64,000 nt of DNA from Mesorhizobium sp. B2-8-5 (lineage in GTDB: Bacteria > Pseudomonadota > Alphaproteobacteria > Rhizobiales > Rhizobiaceae), in NCBI RefSeq assembly GCF_006440675.2, contig NZ_CP083951.1, forward strand, positions 5,365,501 to 5,429,500, written 5' to 3'. Made by a program: the position numbers and the translations under genes. Below the pieces are notes generated by a model, which was not told the origin of the DNA, ran no database searches, and saw only the letters and a program-made list of their open reading frames with translations. This document shows, in pieces, positions 29,796-38,465 of this stretch (position 1 is the first letter of the stretch; each line of letters opens with the position of its first letter).

Positions 29796-30190
29796 GAGAC
29801 AAGCTCCTCCGTTGGTGGCGCGGGCGCGACGGCCAGGCCGGCCACGATGACGATGTGCTGGCAGACGTTGTCGATATCGCGGATCACGTCGTCGTTCCAG
29901 AAGCGCAGGATGGTCCAGCCAGTGGCGGCTAGATAGGCAGTTCTCTCCTCGTCGCGGCGGGAGTGTTCCCCATCGCCATGCTGGCTGCCATCGACCTTAA
30001 CTATGAGGCGATGCGCAGAACAAGCGAAGTCAACAATGTAAGGTCCAATCGGCACCTGCCGCCGAAAGCTCATGCCCATGAGCCTGTGCGCACGCAATTC
30101 GTTCCAGAGCTTCAGCTCGGCATCGGTCATCGCGCGCCGCATCGATTTGGCGTTTTTGCGCTGATGAGAGGGAACGCGGTCGTGACCCAT
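29792..30190 (-). CDS. DUF559 endonuclease-like domain protein
   Basis: A 132-residue protein of the DUF559 group, structurally related to very-short-patch-repair (Vsr) and restriction-type endonucleases. The core motif is RRQVPIGPYIVDFACSAHRLIVKVDG, with the VDF Asp and the later Lys/Asp forming the putative PD-(D/E)xK-like centre, followed by QHGD and WTILRFWNDDV. It is the first of five overlapping genes (DUF559, VOC, GFA, GFA, pip). A real nuclease role is not established. Confidence 0.83.
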   Translation of the reverse strand: MGHDRVPSHQRKNAKSMRRAMTDAELKLWNELRAHRLMGMSFRRQVPIGPYIVDFACSAHRLIVKVDGSQHGDGEHSRRDEERTAYLAATGWTILRFWNDDVIRDIDNVCQHIVIVAGLAVAPAPPTEELVS

Positions 30191-30239
30191 GCTCAGGCCG
30201 CCCTACGCTGGAGATTAGCGAAACCGCACGCGACATCTG

Positions 30240-30422
30240 ATCTCCCCCCTTGCGGGGGAGATGTCCGGCAGGACAGAGGGGGGTGCTGTCCCGCCAGCGT
30301 AGCAACTAGGGAGCGCTGCACTCTCAGGAAATGGCTGGCATGAGAATGGGGAAGTTTGAACGCTGGCGTTCCTTCACACCCCCCTCTGTCCTGCCGGACA
30401 TCTCCCCCGCAAGGGGGGAGAT
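30240..30422. repeat. Inverted pair of a 46-base rhizobial palindromic repeat
   Basis: Copy 1 (30240-30285) begins ATCTCCCCCCTTGCGGGGGA and continues with GATGTCCGGCAGGACAGAG. Copy 2 (30377-30422) is its exact reverse complement. Each copy alone also forms a hairpin (ATCTCCCCC / GGGGGAGAT). The 91 bases between the copies hold no gene. Such repeats recur in Mesorhizobium and relatives. They lie between the DUF559 gene and cysS and could end transcription of cysS. Confidence 0.85.
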
Positions 30423-30461
30423 TGGCCGTCGCCGATGGTTTCGCCAATCGCCGAAGTTGTC

Positions 30462-31904
30462 TCACCGCTTGATCTCCCACGTCGTCACGCGCTCGCCGGT
30501 GGCGGGGTCCTTGCCGTCCTTCAACTGCACGCCTTGCGCCAGCAACTCATCACGCAGGCGGTCGGCTTCGGCCCAGTTCTTCGCGGCGATGAATTCCAGG
30601 CGCTTGGCTATCGCCTTGGCGATCGCTTCCTCGTCCACCTTGGCCGCGGCGACATCGAAGCCCAGGAAAGCCAGCGCCGCCTTCAAGGACCCGGCGGCTT
30701 TCTCGCCTCCGGCATCGCCCGCCTCGCCGGCGAGCTGCGTAAGCCGCTGGAAGGCTGTGTAGGTGGCGAGGTCGTCCGACAGCGCATCCACCACCTCGGC
30801 CGGCAGGTCCTTCGCGGCCACTGGTGCAAGGTCCGCCGCGCGCTTCCATTTGCGCAATGTGTTTTCCGCCTCCTCCAGCTTGCGCACGGAAAAGTCGATC
30901 GGTTCGCGATAGTGCGTCATCAGCATCGCCAGCCTGAGCACCTCGCCAGGCCAGGTGCGGCCGCCGAAAGTGTCCGTCTCCAGGAGCTCGTGGATCGAAT
31001 AGAAGTTGCCGAGGCTCTTCGACATCTTCTGGCCTTCGACCTGCAGGAAGCCGTTATGCATCCAGACATTGGCCATGACCTTGGTTCCGTGGGCGCAGCG
31101 CGACTGGGCGATCTCGTTCTCGTGGTGCGGGAAGATCAGGTCCAGCCCGCCGCCATGAATGTCGAAGACCTCGCCGAGATAGGCGGCGGACATCGCCGAG
31201 CATTCGATGTGCCAGCCGGGCCGGCCCCTGCCCCACGGGCTCTCCCAGCCGGGCTCCTCAGGCGAAGACAGCTTCCACAGCACGAAATCGCCGGGGTTCT
31301 TCTTGTGCGCGTCGACGGCGATGCGCGCGCCGGCCTGCTGCTCGTCGAGATTGCGCTTCGACAATTCGCCATAGTCGGGCATCGAAGCGGTGTCGAACAG
31401 CACCTCGCCGCCGGCGACATAGGCGTGGCCGCGCTCGATCAACTGCCGGATCAGCGACAGCATGTCGGCCTTGCCGTCGGCCCGGGGCGCGACGAATTCG
31501 GTCGCTCGCGGCTCGTAGGTCGGCTGCAGGCAGCCAAGTGCGGCGACATCCTTGTGATACTGATCGGCGGTCTTTTCGGTGACCTTGCGGATCGCATCGT
31601 TGAGCGAGAGCTTGCCGGCCGCGATCGCCTCGCCGAAGTCGCGCAGCGCCCTGGCATTTATCTTGTCATCGACATCCGTGATGTTGCGCACATACGTGAC
31701 ATGCGTTTCGCCATAGACTTGGCGCAACAGACGGAAAAGCACGTCGAAGACGATCGCCGGACGCGCATTGCCGATATGGGCAAAGTCGTAGACGGTCGGG
31801 CCGCAGACATACATGCGCACGTTCAACGGATCGATCGGGATGAATCGCTCCTTCGTCCGCGTTAGCGTGTTGTAGAGGTTGAGGCCCTTCGATGCGTCAG
31901 ACAT
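30462..31904 (-). CDS. cysS: Cysteinyl-tRNA synthetase
   Basis: A 480-residue class I aminoacyl-tRNA synthetase. It has the zinc-bound [19 protein letters not shown] with the HIGN version of the HIGH signature, WHIECSAM and [11 protein letters not shown] for zinc and substrate binding, and the KMSKS loop [15 protein letters not shown] anticodon-binding region fills the C-terminus. The ATG at 31904 starts the usual [12 protein letters not shown]; an in-frame extension upstream is not supported. The gene is isolated and reads towards the palindromic repeats. Confidence 0.96.
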   Translation of the reverse strand: MSDASKGLNLYNTLTRTKERFIPIDPLNVRMYVCGPTVYDFAHIGNARPAIVFDVLFRLLRQVYGETHVTYVRNITDVDDKINARALRDFGEAIAAGKLSLNDAIRKVTEKTADQYHKDVAALGCLQPTYEPRATEFVAPRADGKADMLSLIRQLIERGHAYVAGGEVLFDTASMPDYGELSKRNLDEQQAGARIAVDAHKKNPGDFVLWKLSSPEEPGWESPWGRGRPGWHIECSAMSAAYLGEVFDIHGGGLDLIFPHHENEIAQSRCAHGTKVMANVWMHNGFLQVEGQKMSKSLGNFYSIHELLETDTFGGRTWPGEVLRLAMLMTHYREPIDFSVRKLEEAENTLRKWKRAADLAPVAAKDLPAEVVDALSDDLATYTAFQRLTQLAGEAGDAGGEKAAGSLKAALAFLGFDVAAAKVDEEAIAKAIAKRLEFIAAKNWAEADRLRDELLAQGVQLKDGKDPATGERVTTWEIKR

Positions 31905-32295
31905 GCGGTCCCGGTCCTTAGTTTGTGTTTGCCGGAACCAACTTCGCGCCGAAGGCACAAATCAGGCTCCAGCCTGCTGGCCGGGGCGTTTTTCCGATCT
32001 GGGGAAAGATGAGGCGAAAACGTCCGGACCAGCGCGAGGCTAGCCAATAATGCAAATGCCACAAATGGCGAAAGACGTTTTCATGGGCGGCTTTATCGCG
32101 CTGGCAGGTGTTGCCGTCAAGTCGCTCCGCTCAGGAAAGATGTGGCTGAATCACAGGTAAAGACAGGACGAAACATTTTATTAAACATGTCGGCACAGTG
32201 ATGAAACATTCGCCGGCTAGACCGTCAGATGTCACGATTTGGTCGGAATCGGCCGCCAAACGCTGGACACGAAACCGTTACCAGGGAAGAGAATC
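31905..32295. other. Intergenic region upstream of cysS and the small basic protein gene
   Basis: About 390 bases between divergent genes. The region near 32150-32230 is relatively AT-rich (ATTTTATTAAACATG) and is a likely promoter area for the plus-strand gene. One possible micro-ORF is listed separately. No palindromic operator is evident. Confidence 0.45.
32050..32160 (+). CDS. Possible 36-residue small protein
   Basis: An ATG at 32050, preceded by GAGG about 10 bases upstream, opens a short frame (MQMPQMAKDVFMGGFIALAG, then a basic tail ending WLNHR) to a TAA at 32158-32160. The hydrophobic centre followed by basic residues could be a membrane micropeptide. There is no independent support, so it may be chance. 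Confidence 0.22.
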   Translation: MQMPQMAKDVFMGGFIALAGVAVKSLRSGKMWLNHR

Positions 32296-32451
32296 ATGGC
32301 TCGCACCAAGCAGGAACAGAACCGACAAACGCAGCCCGCACTGGCCAGCCACTACCGCGCGATCGGCCCGGCGGCAATCGTCGCGGCCCTCCTCCACACC
32401 GCAAAGAAGAAGAAGCCCGCGCAGAAGATCGTGTCGCCGCGCGTTGCCTGA
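32296..32451 (+). CDS. Small basic conserved hypothetical protein
   Basis: A 51-residue protein beginning MARTKQEQNRQTQPALASHY, with a hydrophobic centre (IGPAAIVAALL) and a very basic tail (KKKKPAQK). The purine-rich AGGGAAGAGAA stands just before the ATG. Function unknown. Similar short basic proteins occur in Mesorhizobium genomes as far as I recall, but I cannot name a family. No partner gene is obvious; the next gene is convergent. Confidence 0.55.
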   Translation: MARTKQEQNRQTQPALASHYRAIGPAAIVAALLHTAKKKKPAQKIVSPRVA

Positions 32452-32564
32452 AAGGGCACGACCGGCACGGTCCCCGACAATGGGGACGCCGGCGATGAGG
32501 GCGCCAAAGAGCGCCCTGGAGATGAAGGCCTCCGGAAGCAGCCTCGCAAGGCTGATAACCTTCG

Positions 32565-33326
32565 CTAGAACAAGCTCATCTGGTTTTCGTCCGGGCCATG
32601 CTTCTGGCGCCCGGGTTTTTCGGCCTGCGGCGAAACGATGCCGCGCTCCTGAATCTCCGGCCCGGTGTTGGCGACCTTGTTGACCAGGTCGGAAACCGGA
32701 ATCGCCTCGAAGAAATCGGGTTCGGCGGGCTTCAGCAGATCGAGCACGTCGCGCGGCTCCTGCGTGCGGCAATCCAGCCAGCGGGCGAAGTCGCGTTCCT
32801 CGATCACCACCGGCATGCGGTCGTGGATATGGGCGATGCCGGCATTGGCCTCAGTCGTGACGATCGCTCCGGTATCCATCTCCGAACCGCCCGGCTCGGC
32901 ATAGGTCTCGATCAGGCCGGCGAAGGCGACCATGCCGCCGCGTCGCGGGCGGATCCAGTAGGGTTGCCCCTTGCCGCTGCCCGACTGCTGCCACTCGTAG
33001 AAACCCGATGCCGGCACAAGAGCGCGCCTGTGGCGCATCGCGGTCTTGAACGAAGCCTTTTGCAGCACACCCTCGGAGCGGGCGTTGATGAGCAGCGGAA
33101 ACGCCTTGGTGTCCTCGACCCAGGCCGGAATCAGGCCCCAGCGCACCAGCATCGCCTGGCGGTCCGGCAGGTTCGAGCCCGGCTCCCGCTGCGGCCCGGC
33201 AAGCGCCATCAGCACCGGCTGCGTCGGCGCGATGTTGTAGCGCGCCGGAAATTCCTCCAGCTCGGCCAGGCCGAGGAAGGCGGCGGTCTGGTCCGGCGTG
33301 GCGGTCAGGGCAAAGCGTCCGCACAT
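32565..33326 (-). CDS. SOS response-associated peptidase (SRAP/YedK family)
   Basis: A 253-residue HMCES/YedK-type protein that covalently caps abasic sites in single-stranded DNA. The start MCGRFAL gives, after Met removal, the catalytic Cys2. The family landmarks ARYNIAPTQPVL, MLVRWGLIPAW, INARSEGVLQKASFKTAM and the CLVPASGFYEW-like ALVPASGFYEWQ with catalytic Glu are present, plus HDRMPVVI. The ATG at 33326 is fixed by Cys2; upstream in-frame sequence is spurious. It is divergent from the NUDIX gene. Confidence 0.93.
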   Translation of the reverse strand: MCGRFALTATPDQTAAFLGLAELEEFPARYNIAPTQPVLMALAGPQREPGSNLPDRQAMLVRWGLIPAWVEDTKAFPLLINARSEGVLQKASFKTAMRHRRALVPASGFYEWQQSGSGKGQPYWIRPRRGGMVAFAGLIETYAEPGGSEMDTGAIVTTEANAGIAHIHDRMPVVIEERDFARWLDCRTQEPRDVLDLLKPAEPDFFEAIPVSDLVNKVANTGPEIQERGIVSPQAEKPGRQKHGPDENQMSLF

Positions 33327-33442
33327 GGATCTGGCTCTTCGATTGACGTGCAATGAAAGTGGCGATGGAACCGCCACGCCGCAACGGCTAAAGCTTGTTT
33401 CGCCCAATCGGTCCACAAAAGGCTGCGGAGAGATCGACACGC

Positions 33443-33862
33443 ATGGAACAGCGCAAGCTCTTACCGGCCGTTTCCGTCGCCGTCGTGCGCGGCGAGACGG
33501 TGCTTCTGGTCAAGCGCGCGCGGGCGCCATCGCAGGGGCTCTACGCCTATCCCGGCGGCAAGGTCGAGGCGGGCGAGACGCTGGCCCAAGCCGCGGCGCG
33601 CGAGTTGCAGGAAGAGACCGGGCTCGAAGCGGCAGGTTACCGGCCGCTGCGCGACATCCATATCGACGGCAGCAGTGAAAACCACGCGGTCGACTATCTG
33701 CTGACGGTGTTCGGCGCGGCCTATGCCGGCGGCGAGCCCGTGGCCAGCGACGATGCCGAGACGGCGGCGTTCTACACGCTGGCGCAAATGACGCAGATGC
33801 CGCTGGCGGGCGACGTGTTCTCGGTCGCCGAGGAATTGCTAGGGGCCGCTGCGGGCGATTAG
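33443..33862 (+). CDS. NUDIX hydrolase
   Basis: A 139-residue NUDIX enzyme with a complete signature: GGKVEAGETLAQAAAREL followed by QEETGLEA. The start at 33443 (MEQRKLLPAVSVAVV) fits the family; the open frame from 33395 is less likely. NUDIX enzymes hydrolyse nucleoside diphosphate derivatives. It begins 116 bases from the divergent SRAP gene. A weak hairpin TCGCC/GGGCGA follows the stop. Confidence 0.88.
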   Translation: MEQRKLLPAVSVAVVRGETVLLVKRARAPSQGLYAYPGGKVEAGETLAQAAARELQEETGLEAAGYRPLRDIHIDGSSENHAVDYLLTVFGAAYAGGEPVASDDAETAAFYTLAQMTQMPLAGDVFSVAEELLGAAAGD

Positions 33863-33937
33863 ACACCCATAAAAATCGCCTTGCGGGCGACGAAATGTTT
33901 CGCCACAAAGCTTTAACTCCCTCACGCCAAGGCTTTG

Positions 33938-34315
33938 ATGACCCGCGCTTCTGCTCTTCTCGCCGCGTGCCTCGCTGTCAGCATGATCGTCGCGGCATCC
34001 CCGGCCCCCGCCGCCGAAGCGCCGTTCGAGCCCGGCCTGATGCGGCTGGCGGAAGTGCTCGGATCGCTGCATTTCCTGCGCAACCTGTGCGGCGAGAAGG
34101 GCGACCAGTGGCGGGCCGAGATGGAAAAGCTGCTCGAATCGGAAAATCCCGATCCCGACCGGCGCGCCCGCTTCATCGCATCGTTCAACCGCGGCTACCG
34201 CTCCTTCAGCGGCACCTACACCCAATGCACGCCGTCGGCGACCGAGGCCATCGCCCGCTACATGAAGGAAGGCGAGACGTTGTCGCGCGACATCGCTTCC
34301 CGCTACGGGAATTGA
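33938..34315 (+). CDS. TIGR02301 family secreted protein
   Basis: A 125-residue small protein with a signal peptide (MTRASALLAACLAVSMIVAA, cleaved after PAPAAEA). The mature part matches the alphaproteobacterial TIGR02301 family: RLAEVLGSLHFLRNLC, the GEKGDQWRAEME segment, FNRGYRSFSGTYTQC and a C-terminal DIASRYGN. Two conserved cysteines may form a disulphide in the periplasm. Function is unknown. A Rho-independent terminator follows 14 bases after the stop. The ATG at 33938 is used; the TTG just before it is not needed. Confidence 0.85.
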   Translation: MTRASALLAACLAVSMIVAASPAPAAEAPFEPGLMRLAEVLGSLHFLRNLCGEKGDQWRAEMEKLLESENPDPDRRARFIASFNRGYRSFSGTYTQCTPSATEAIARYMKEGETLSRDIASRYGN

Positions 34316-34329
34316 GGCCGGCTCGGCCG

Positions 34330-34353
34330 CTGCGCGTTTTGCGCAGATTTTTT
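34330..34353 (+). terminator. Rho-independent terminator after the TIGR02301 gene
   Basis: A perfect 6-base stem CTGCGC / GCGCAG with loop GTTTT is followed by ATTTTTT. It lies 14 bases after the TGA and reads on the plus strand. Confidence 0.82.
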
Positions 34354-34557
34354 GCGGGCAATCGGCGCCAATGTGACGTGCCTTATTGTGTCCTGTCCCG
34401 CTCTGGTGCAATCATGTGTTGCACTTGCGCAACAGCGTTAATGAAACGTTAGCGCGCGATTGTGGAATTAACTCAAACTGAAGGTTTTGATGCCCCAAGC
34501 CGGTCTAATCGGCTAAGCTCGGCATCGATTGAGCGCAGTCTCGATCGCAATGTAGAT

Positions 34558-34578
34558 TACGACCGTAAAAATGTCGTA
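34558..34578. promoter_or_regulatory. Small inverted repeat before an unknown gene
   Basis: TACGAC and GTCGTA frame a 9-base spacer in an AT-rich stretch of the 34354-34643 intergenic region. Position and shape would suit an operator of the gene at 34644, but the repeat is short and could be chance. The rest of that 290-base region shows no gene. Confidence 0.35.
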
Positions 34579-34643
34579 TTTACAAAGACTTAAATGAGGC
34601 TGCGGACGAACTGACAGACCAAGCCTGATCTCTCGTCGGATCG

Positions 34644-34925
34644 ATGCTTGCAGAAGTGGACATCGCAATGGAACATGGCGTCAGCGACATCGACGCGTTG
34701 GTCAGGGAAGAAAAGCGGCTGACTGCCGTTGAGAGCCACAGCGAAGCGTGGGCCGAAGGCCTATCGGCCGGCATCGAGCCGGAAATCATCGCCGAGGCAG
34801 CGCTGGAGACCGCTTTCGGCGAGATGTTGCGCGCCAATGGCGAGACCTCTGCGCTCGCGCTCCTCGACCGCATGCGGGAAAAGGTGATCGCCGGCGCGTT
34901 CGAGCCCGAACGGCTGAAGCATTAG
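34644..34925 (+). CDS. Conserved hypothetical small acidic protein
   Basis: A 93-residue, Glu/Ala-rich, mostly helical protein (DIDALVREEKRLTAVESHSEAW then AEGLSAGIEPEIIAEAALE and a LLDRMREKVIAG end). There is no signal peptide or membrane helix. Translation could start at the ATG 34644 or at 34668 (MEHGVSDIDALV). I do not recognise the family. The gene stands alone between the terminated TIGR02301 gene and a secreted protein gene. A small inverted repeat precedes it. Confidence 0.6.
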   Translation: MLAEVDIAMEHGVSDIDALVREEKRLTAVESHSEAWAEGLSAGIEPEIIAEAALETAFGEMLRANGETSALALLDRMREKVIAGAFEPERLKH

Positions 34926-35057
34926 CCACCTGTTTTGACAGCGACTTTTTGACCACGAGTTTTTGACGGCGACACGCCATTTGGGCATCATGCCTATGCG
35001 CCTGGACGCTCGGAGCGCCGGCCGGGGCCGAACCCGGGAACCATGGAGAGGCAAGCG

Positions 35058-35843
35058 GTGAGATTTTCGATGTCAGGCCGGCCGCGCGGGCTGGCCCTCA
35101 GCATCCTGATCGCCGCTTCCTGCCTGACGCTGCCCCTGTGCCTCACGAGCACGCCTTCCTACGCGCTGAGCGAAATCCAGCGCGAGGACCTGCCTTCGCC
35201 GGGCACCCCGCCCGCAACTGGCGACAGCGCCGCGCCCGGCGCCACCGTGCCGATGCCGGAGGCGCCCGCTACCAAGCCCTCGGACCAACCTGCCGACGAT
35301 ACGGACAAGTCGGAGCCGGAGACGCCGCCCGCCAATGGCGGCATCACCAGCCCGCACACCCATCCGGACGCTCCGCCGCCTGCGGTCGTCTACGACCTCA
35401 ACACGCTTCCCGAACCGGTCAAGCGCATGCATGGGCTGATCATCGAAGCCTGCCGGACCGGTGACATCGAGAAGCTGAGATCGCTGATCGGCAAGGGCGA
35501 TTCCATGACGCAATTGTCGCTTGGCGACATCGACGGCGACCCGATCACCTTCCTGAAGAGCCTCTCGGGCGACGGCGACGGCCAGGAAATCCTCGCCATC
35601 CTGGAAGAGGTGCTTTCGGCCGGCTACGTCCATATCGACACCGGCACGCCGCAGGAACTCTATGTCTGGCCGTATTTCTTCGCGCTGCCGCTCGACAAGC
35701 TCGATCCCAGGCAGCGTGTCGAGTTGTTCAAGCTGGTCACGGCCAGCGATTATGACGACATGAAGCAGTTCGGCGCCTACATCTTCTACCGCGTCGGCAT
35801 CACGCCGACCGGACAGTGGCTGTTCTTCGTCGCCGGGGATTGA
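35058..35843 (+). CDS. Secreted hypothetical protein with Pro-rich linker
   Basis: A 261-residue exported protein. The signal peptide is RGLALSILIAASCLTLPLCL, cleaved near SYALSE. A long Pro/Ala/Thr-rich disordered linker follows to about residue 120. Then comes a folded domain with EPVKRMHGLIIEACRTGD and a C-terminal LDKLDPRQRVELFKLV and AYIFYRVGITPTGQWLFF. It looks like a rhizobial periplasmic protein family of unknown function. GTG at 35058 has GGAGAGG just upstream and is preferred over the ATG at 35043; an ATG at 35070 is also possible. Confidence 0.68.
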   Translation: MRFSMSGRPRGLALSILIAASCLTLPLCLTSTPSYALSEIQREDLPSPGTPPATGDSAAPGATVPMPEAPATKPSDQPADDTDKSEPETPPANGGITSPHTHPDAPPPAVVYDLNTLPEPVKRMHGLIIEACRTGDIEKLRSLIGKGDSMTQLSLGDIDGDPITFLKSLSGDGDGQEILAILEEVLSAGYVHIDTGTPQELYVWPYFFALPLDKLDPRQRVELFKLVTASDYDDMKQFGAYIFYRVGITPTGQWLFFVAGD

Positions 35844-35909
35844 GACGCAACGGGTACGGCAATGTTGGCGGGACAGCGCAACGACAGCGGCTGGGATTGT
35901 CGCTACGGC

Positions 35910-36133
35910 TCAAGCCGTGGTCAGAAGGATACCGTGGCCAAATTCGTCGGCCAATTTCATGATAAGCAGCTTCTCACGCGCCGTAAGGCGCTTTTGGTCG
36001 ACAAAGCGCCAGTTGCGTTCGTAAGGCGCAAAGGCCTCTTTAGCGGGATAGGACACATGACATCGCGGTTCCAGGCGAGCGCCTGGAGTTCAGGAAACTC
36101 CGCAGGAATGATCGCCGCAATATTCGCGGTCAT
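35910..36133 (-). pseudogene. Small conserved protein gene, frameshifted
   Basis: The ATG at 36133 starts MTANIAAIIPAEFPELQALA and WNRDV. Near 36041-36049 the frame is lost. The next frame continues with KEAFAPYERNWRFVDQKRL and ends in LADEFGHGILLTTA at the TGA 35912-35910. The pieces read as one protein of about 74 residues. Restoring one G in CCGCTAAA (to CCGGCTAAA) would give PIPAKEAFAPYERNW, a natural continuous sequence. So a single-base deletion, or a sequencing error, is likely. It is placed between a secreted protein gene and a dihydroorotase-like gene. Confidence 0.68.
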
Positions 36134-36185
36134 GGTCCATCCAAGATAATGCAGAGCGCTTAACAAATCCAATTCTTGGCAAGGG

Positions 36186-37517
36186 CTAGGCCGGCAGCGC
36201 CTCGGAGAACTCCACCGCCGCGCCCTGGCCGGGCGTGACGATCTCGCCTTCCCACATGACGCGCCTGCCGCGCACGACCGTGCCGACCGGCCAGCCGGTG
36301 ACCTCCCTGCCGTCATAGGGCGTCCAGCCGGCCTTGGAGCCGGCCTGGGCGTTGGTGATGGTCTCGCGGCGCTTCAGGTCGACGACCGTAAAATCGGCAT
36401 CGTAGCCGGCGGCGATGCGGCCTTTCCTGGCCATGCCGAATATGCGCTGCGGACCATGGCTGGAAAGGTCGACGAAACGCTGCAAAGTGAGCCGGCCGGC
36501 GTTGACGTGGTCGAGCATGATCGGCACCAGGGTCTGCACGCCGGTCATGCCCGACGGCGAGGCTGGATAGGGCTTTGCCTTTTCTGCAAGCGTGTGCGGC
36601 GCGTGGTCGGAGCCCAGCACATCGACGATGCCTTGCGAAATGCCATGCCAGACGCCGTCGCGGTGGCGAGCGGCGCGCACCGGCGGGTTCATCTGGATCA
36701 GCGCACCCAGCCGCGCATAGTCGTCGGCGCTCAGCGTCAGATGGTGGGGCGTCGCCTCGCAGGTCGCGACATCCTTGTGCTGTTCGAGGAAGACGATCTC
36801 CTCGGCTGTCGAGATGTGCAGCACATGGATGCGCGCGCGCGTCTGCCTGGCGATGCGCACCAGCCGCTCGGTGCAGCGCAGCGCCGCGATCTCGTCGCGC
36901 CAGACGGGATGGGACGACGGATCGCCCTCGACGCGCTCGCCGAGCCGCTCGCGCAGGCGGAATTCGTCCTCGGAATGGAAGGCGGAGCGGCGGCGGGTGT
37001 TGCGCAGGATCGAGGCGACGCCTTCATCGTCCTCGACCAGCAGGTCGCCGGTGGACGAACCCATGAACACTTTTATGCCGGCCGCTCCCGGCAGCCGTTC
37101 CAGTTCGCCGACATCGCCGGCATTGTCGCGCGTGCCGCCGACCCAGAAGGCGAAGTCGCAATGCATGCGCCCTGTGGCGCGGCGCACCTTGTCGGCAAGT
37201 GCTGCCTCGCTGGTGGTCAGCGGATTGGTGTTGGGCATTTCGAAGACGGCGGTGACGCCGCCCAGCACCGCGGCGCGGGAGCCGGTCTCCAGATCCTCCT
37301 TGTGTTCCAGCCCCGGTTCGCGGAAATGCACCTGGCTGTCGACGACGCCCGGCAGGATGTGCAGGCCCGTGCAGTCGATGGTTTCGCCGGCAGAAGCCTG
37401 GCCGAGATCGCCTATCCGCGCGATGCGTCCGGCCTTCACGCCGATGTCGCGCCGGCCCTCGCCGTCATGATTGACCACCGTGCCGCCTGTCAGGATGAGG
37501 TCGAAGGTGGTTGCCAT
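36186..37517 (-). CDS. Dihydroorotase-like amidohydrolase with an altered first metal site
   Basis: A 443-residue cyclic amidohydrolase of the dihydroorotase/allantoinase class. It contains ILPGVVDSQVHFREPG, the likely carboxylated Lys in AAGIKVFMGSS, His ligands in HVLHISTAEE and ATPHHLTLS, and the catalytic Asp in GSDHAPHT. The first metal motif normally reads DxHxHxR; here it is DSQVHFR, so the first His is Gln. Whether this is a clade-specific active variant or a non-catalytic partner protein is unclear. The ATG at 37517 is used. It is divergent from ygfZ. Confidence 0.82.
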   Translation of the reverse strand: MATTFDLILTGGTVVNHDGEGRRDIGVKAGRIARIGDLGQASAGETIDCTGLHILPGVVDSQVHFREPGLEHKEDLETGSRAAVLGGVTAVFEMPNTNPLTTSEAALADKVRRATGRMHCDFAFWVGGTRDNAGDVGELERLPGAAGIKVFMGSSTGDLLVEDDEGVASILRNTRRRSAFHSEDEFRLRERLGERVEGDPSSHPVWRDEIAALRCTERLVRIARQTRARIHVLHISTAEEIVFLEQHKDVATCEATPHHLTLSADDYARLGALIQMNPPVRAARHRDGVWHGISQGIVDVLGSDHAPHTLAEKAKPYPASPSGMTGVQTLVPIMLDHVNAGRLTLQRFVDLSSHGPQRIFGMARKGRIAAGYDADFTVVDLKRRETITNAQAGSKAGWTPYDGREVTGWPVGTVVRGRRVMWEGEIVTPGQGAAVEFSEALPA

Positions 37518-37601
37518 GGCAGGTCCAATCTCTTGCGGGGGGAGTGTGGCCGGCTTACGTAATGGCCGAACGTTTTGCAAGATCAGGCCGATTTTACGCC
37601 C

Positions 37602-38465
37602 ATGCCCTTTGCCCAGCTCAAAGACCGCGCGCTCATTTCCGTGTCAGGCCCCGATGCCGAGCATTTCCTGCAGAACATCCTCACCACCGACCTCGACGCG
37701 CTTCGGCCCGGGGAAGCCAAACCCGGCGCGTTGCTTTCGCCGCAGGGCAAGATCCTGTTCGATTTTCTGATCTCGCGCGCCGGCGAGAATGGTTTTCGCC
37801 TCGAATGCCGCACCGATATCGCGGACGATTTCGTGCGCCGGCTGATGCTTTACCGGCTAAGGGCGAAGGCCGATATTGCCAAACAGGATCAGGCGCTTGT
37901 CACGGTCGCGTGGGGCGATGATTCAACCGCCTCACCTTCCGATTCAATGGCGCTTGCCGACACGCGCTTCCGCGATGTGTCGGTGAGGCGCGCTTACGAA
38001 GGCGAGGTAAAGGACGGCGGCGACTCAAATGCCTGGCTGGTGCTGCGCATCGGCAACGGCATCGCGGAGAGCGGTTCCGACTACCAGCTCGGCGATGCCT
38101 TTCCGCATGACGTGCTGCTCGACGAAACTGGCGGCGTGGGCTTCAAGAAGGGCTGCTATATCGGCCAGGAAGTGGTCTCGCGCATGCAGCATCGCGGCAC
38201 CGCGCGGCGCCGTGTGCTGATCGCGTCGGCCGATGGTCCCCTGCCCGCTGCCGGGACCGAACTCACGGTCGCCGGGCGGCCGGTGGGCACGCTCGGGTCT
38301 GTCGACGGCCGGACCGGTCTTGCCGTTGCCCGCATCGACCGTGTCAAGGCGGCGGTCGACGCCGGCGAGGCGATCATGGCGGATGAGGTTCCGGTAGCGC
38401 TCGCCATTCCCGCCTGGGCGAAGTTCACCTTCCCCGAAGGTGCGGTTAGCGCGGAGGAGGCCTGA
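37602..38465 (+). CDS. ygfZ: Folate-binding protein YgfZ (iron-sulfur cluster factor)
   Basis: A 287-residue GcvT-fold protein that binds tetrahydrofolate and helps Fe-S cluster enzymes such as MiaB. The family signature KGCYIGQEVVSRMQHRG, with its reactive Cys, is present. The N-terminal DAEHFLQNILTTDLDAL matches GcvT-like sequences. The start at ATG 37602 is chosen; a TTG at 37575 is possible. Its stop overlaps the start of the HD-domain gene by one base (TGATG), showing coupling. Confidence 0.9.
   Translation: MPFAQLKDRALISVSGPDAEHFLQNILTTDLDALRPGEAKPGALLSPQGKILFDFLISRAGENGFRLECRTDIADDFVRRLMLYRLRAKADIAKQDQALVTVAWGDDSTASPSDSMALADTRFRDVSVRRAYEGEVKDGGDSNAWLVLRIGNGIAESGSDYQLGDAFPHDVLLDETGGVGFKKGCYIGQEVVSRMQHRGTARRRVLIASADGPLPAAGTELTVAGRPVGTLGSVDGRTGLAVARIDRVKAAVDAGEAIMADEVPVALAIPAWAKFTFPEGAVSAEEA

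Noticed and set aside
30240..30422. CRISPR-like array
   Set aside because: Only two copies in inverted orientation are present, without regular spacers or cas genes.
33876..33890. Terminator after the NUDIX gene
   Set aside because: The TCGCC/GGGCGA stem is short and has no T-run on the plus strand.
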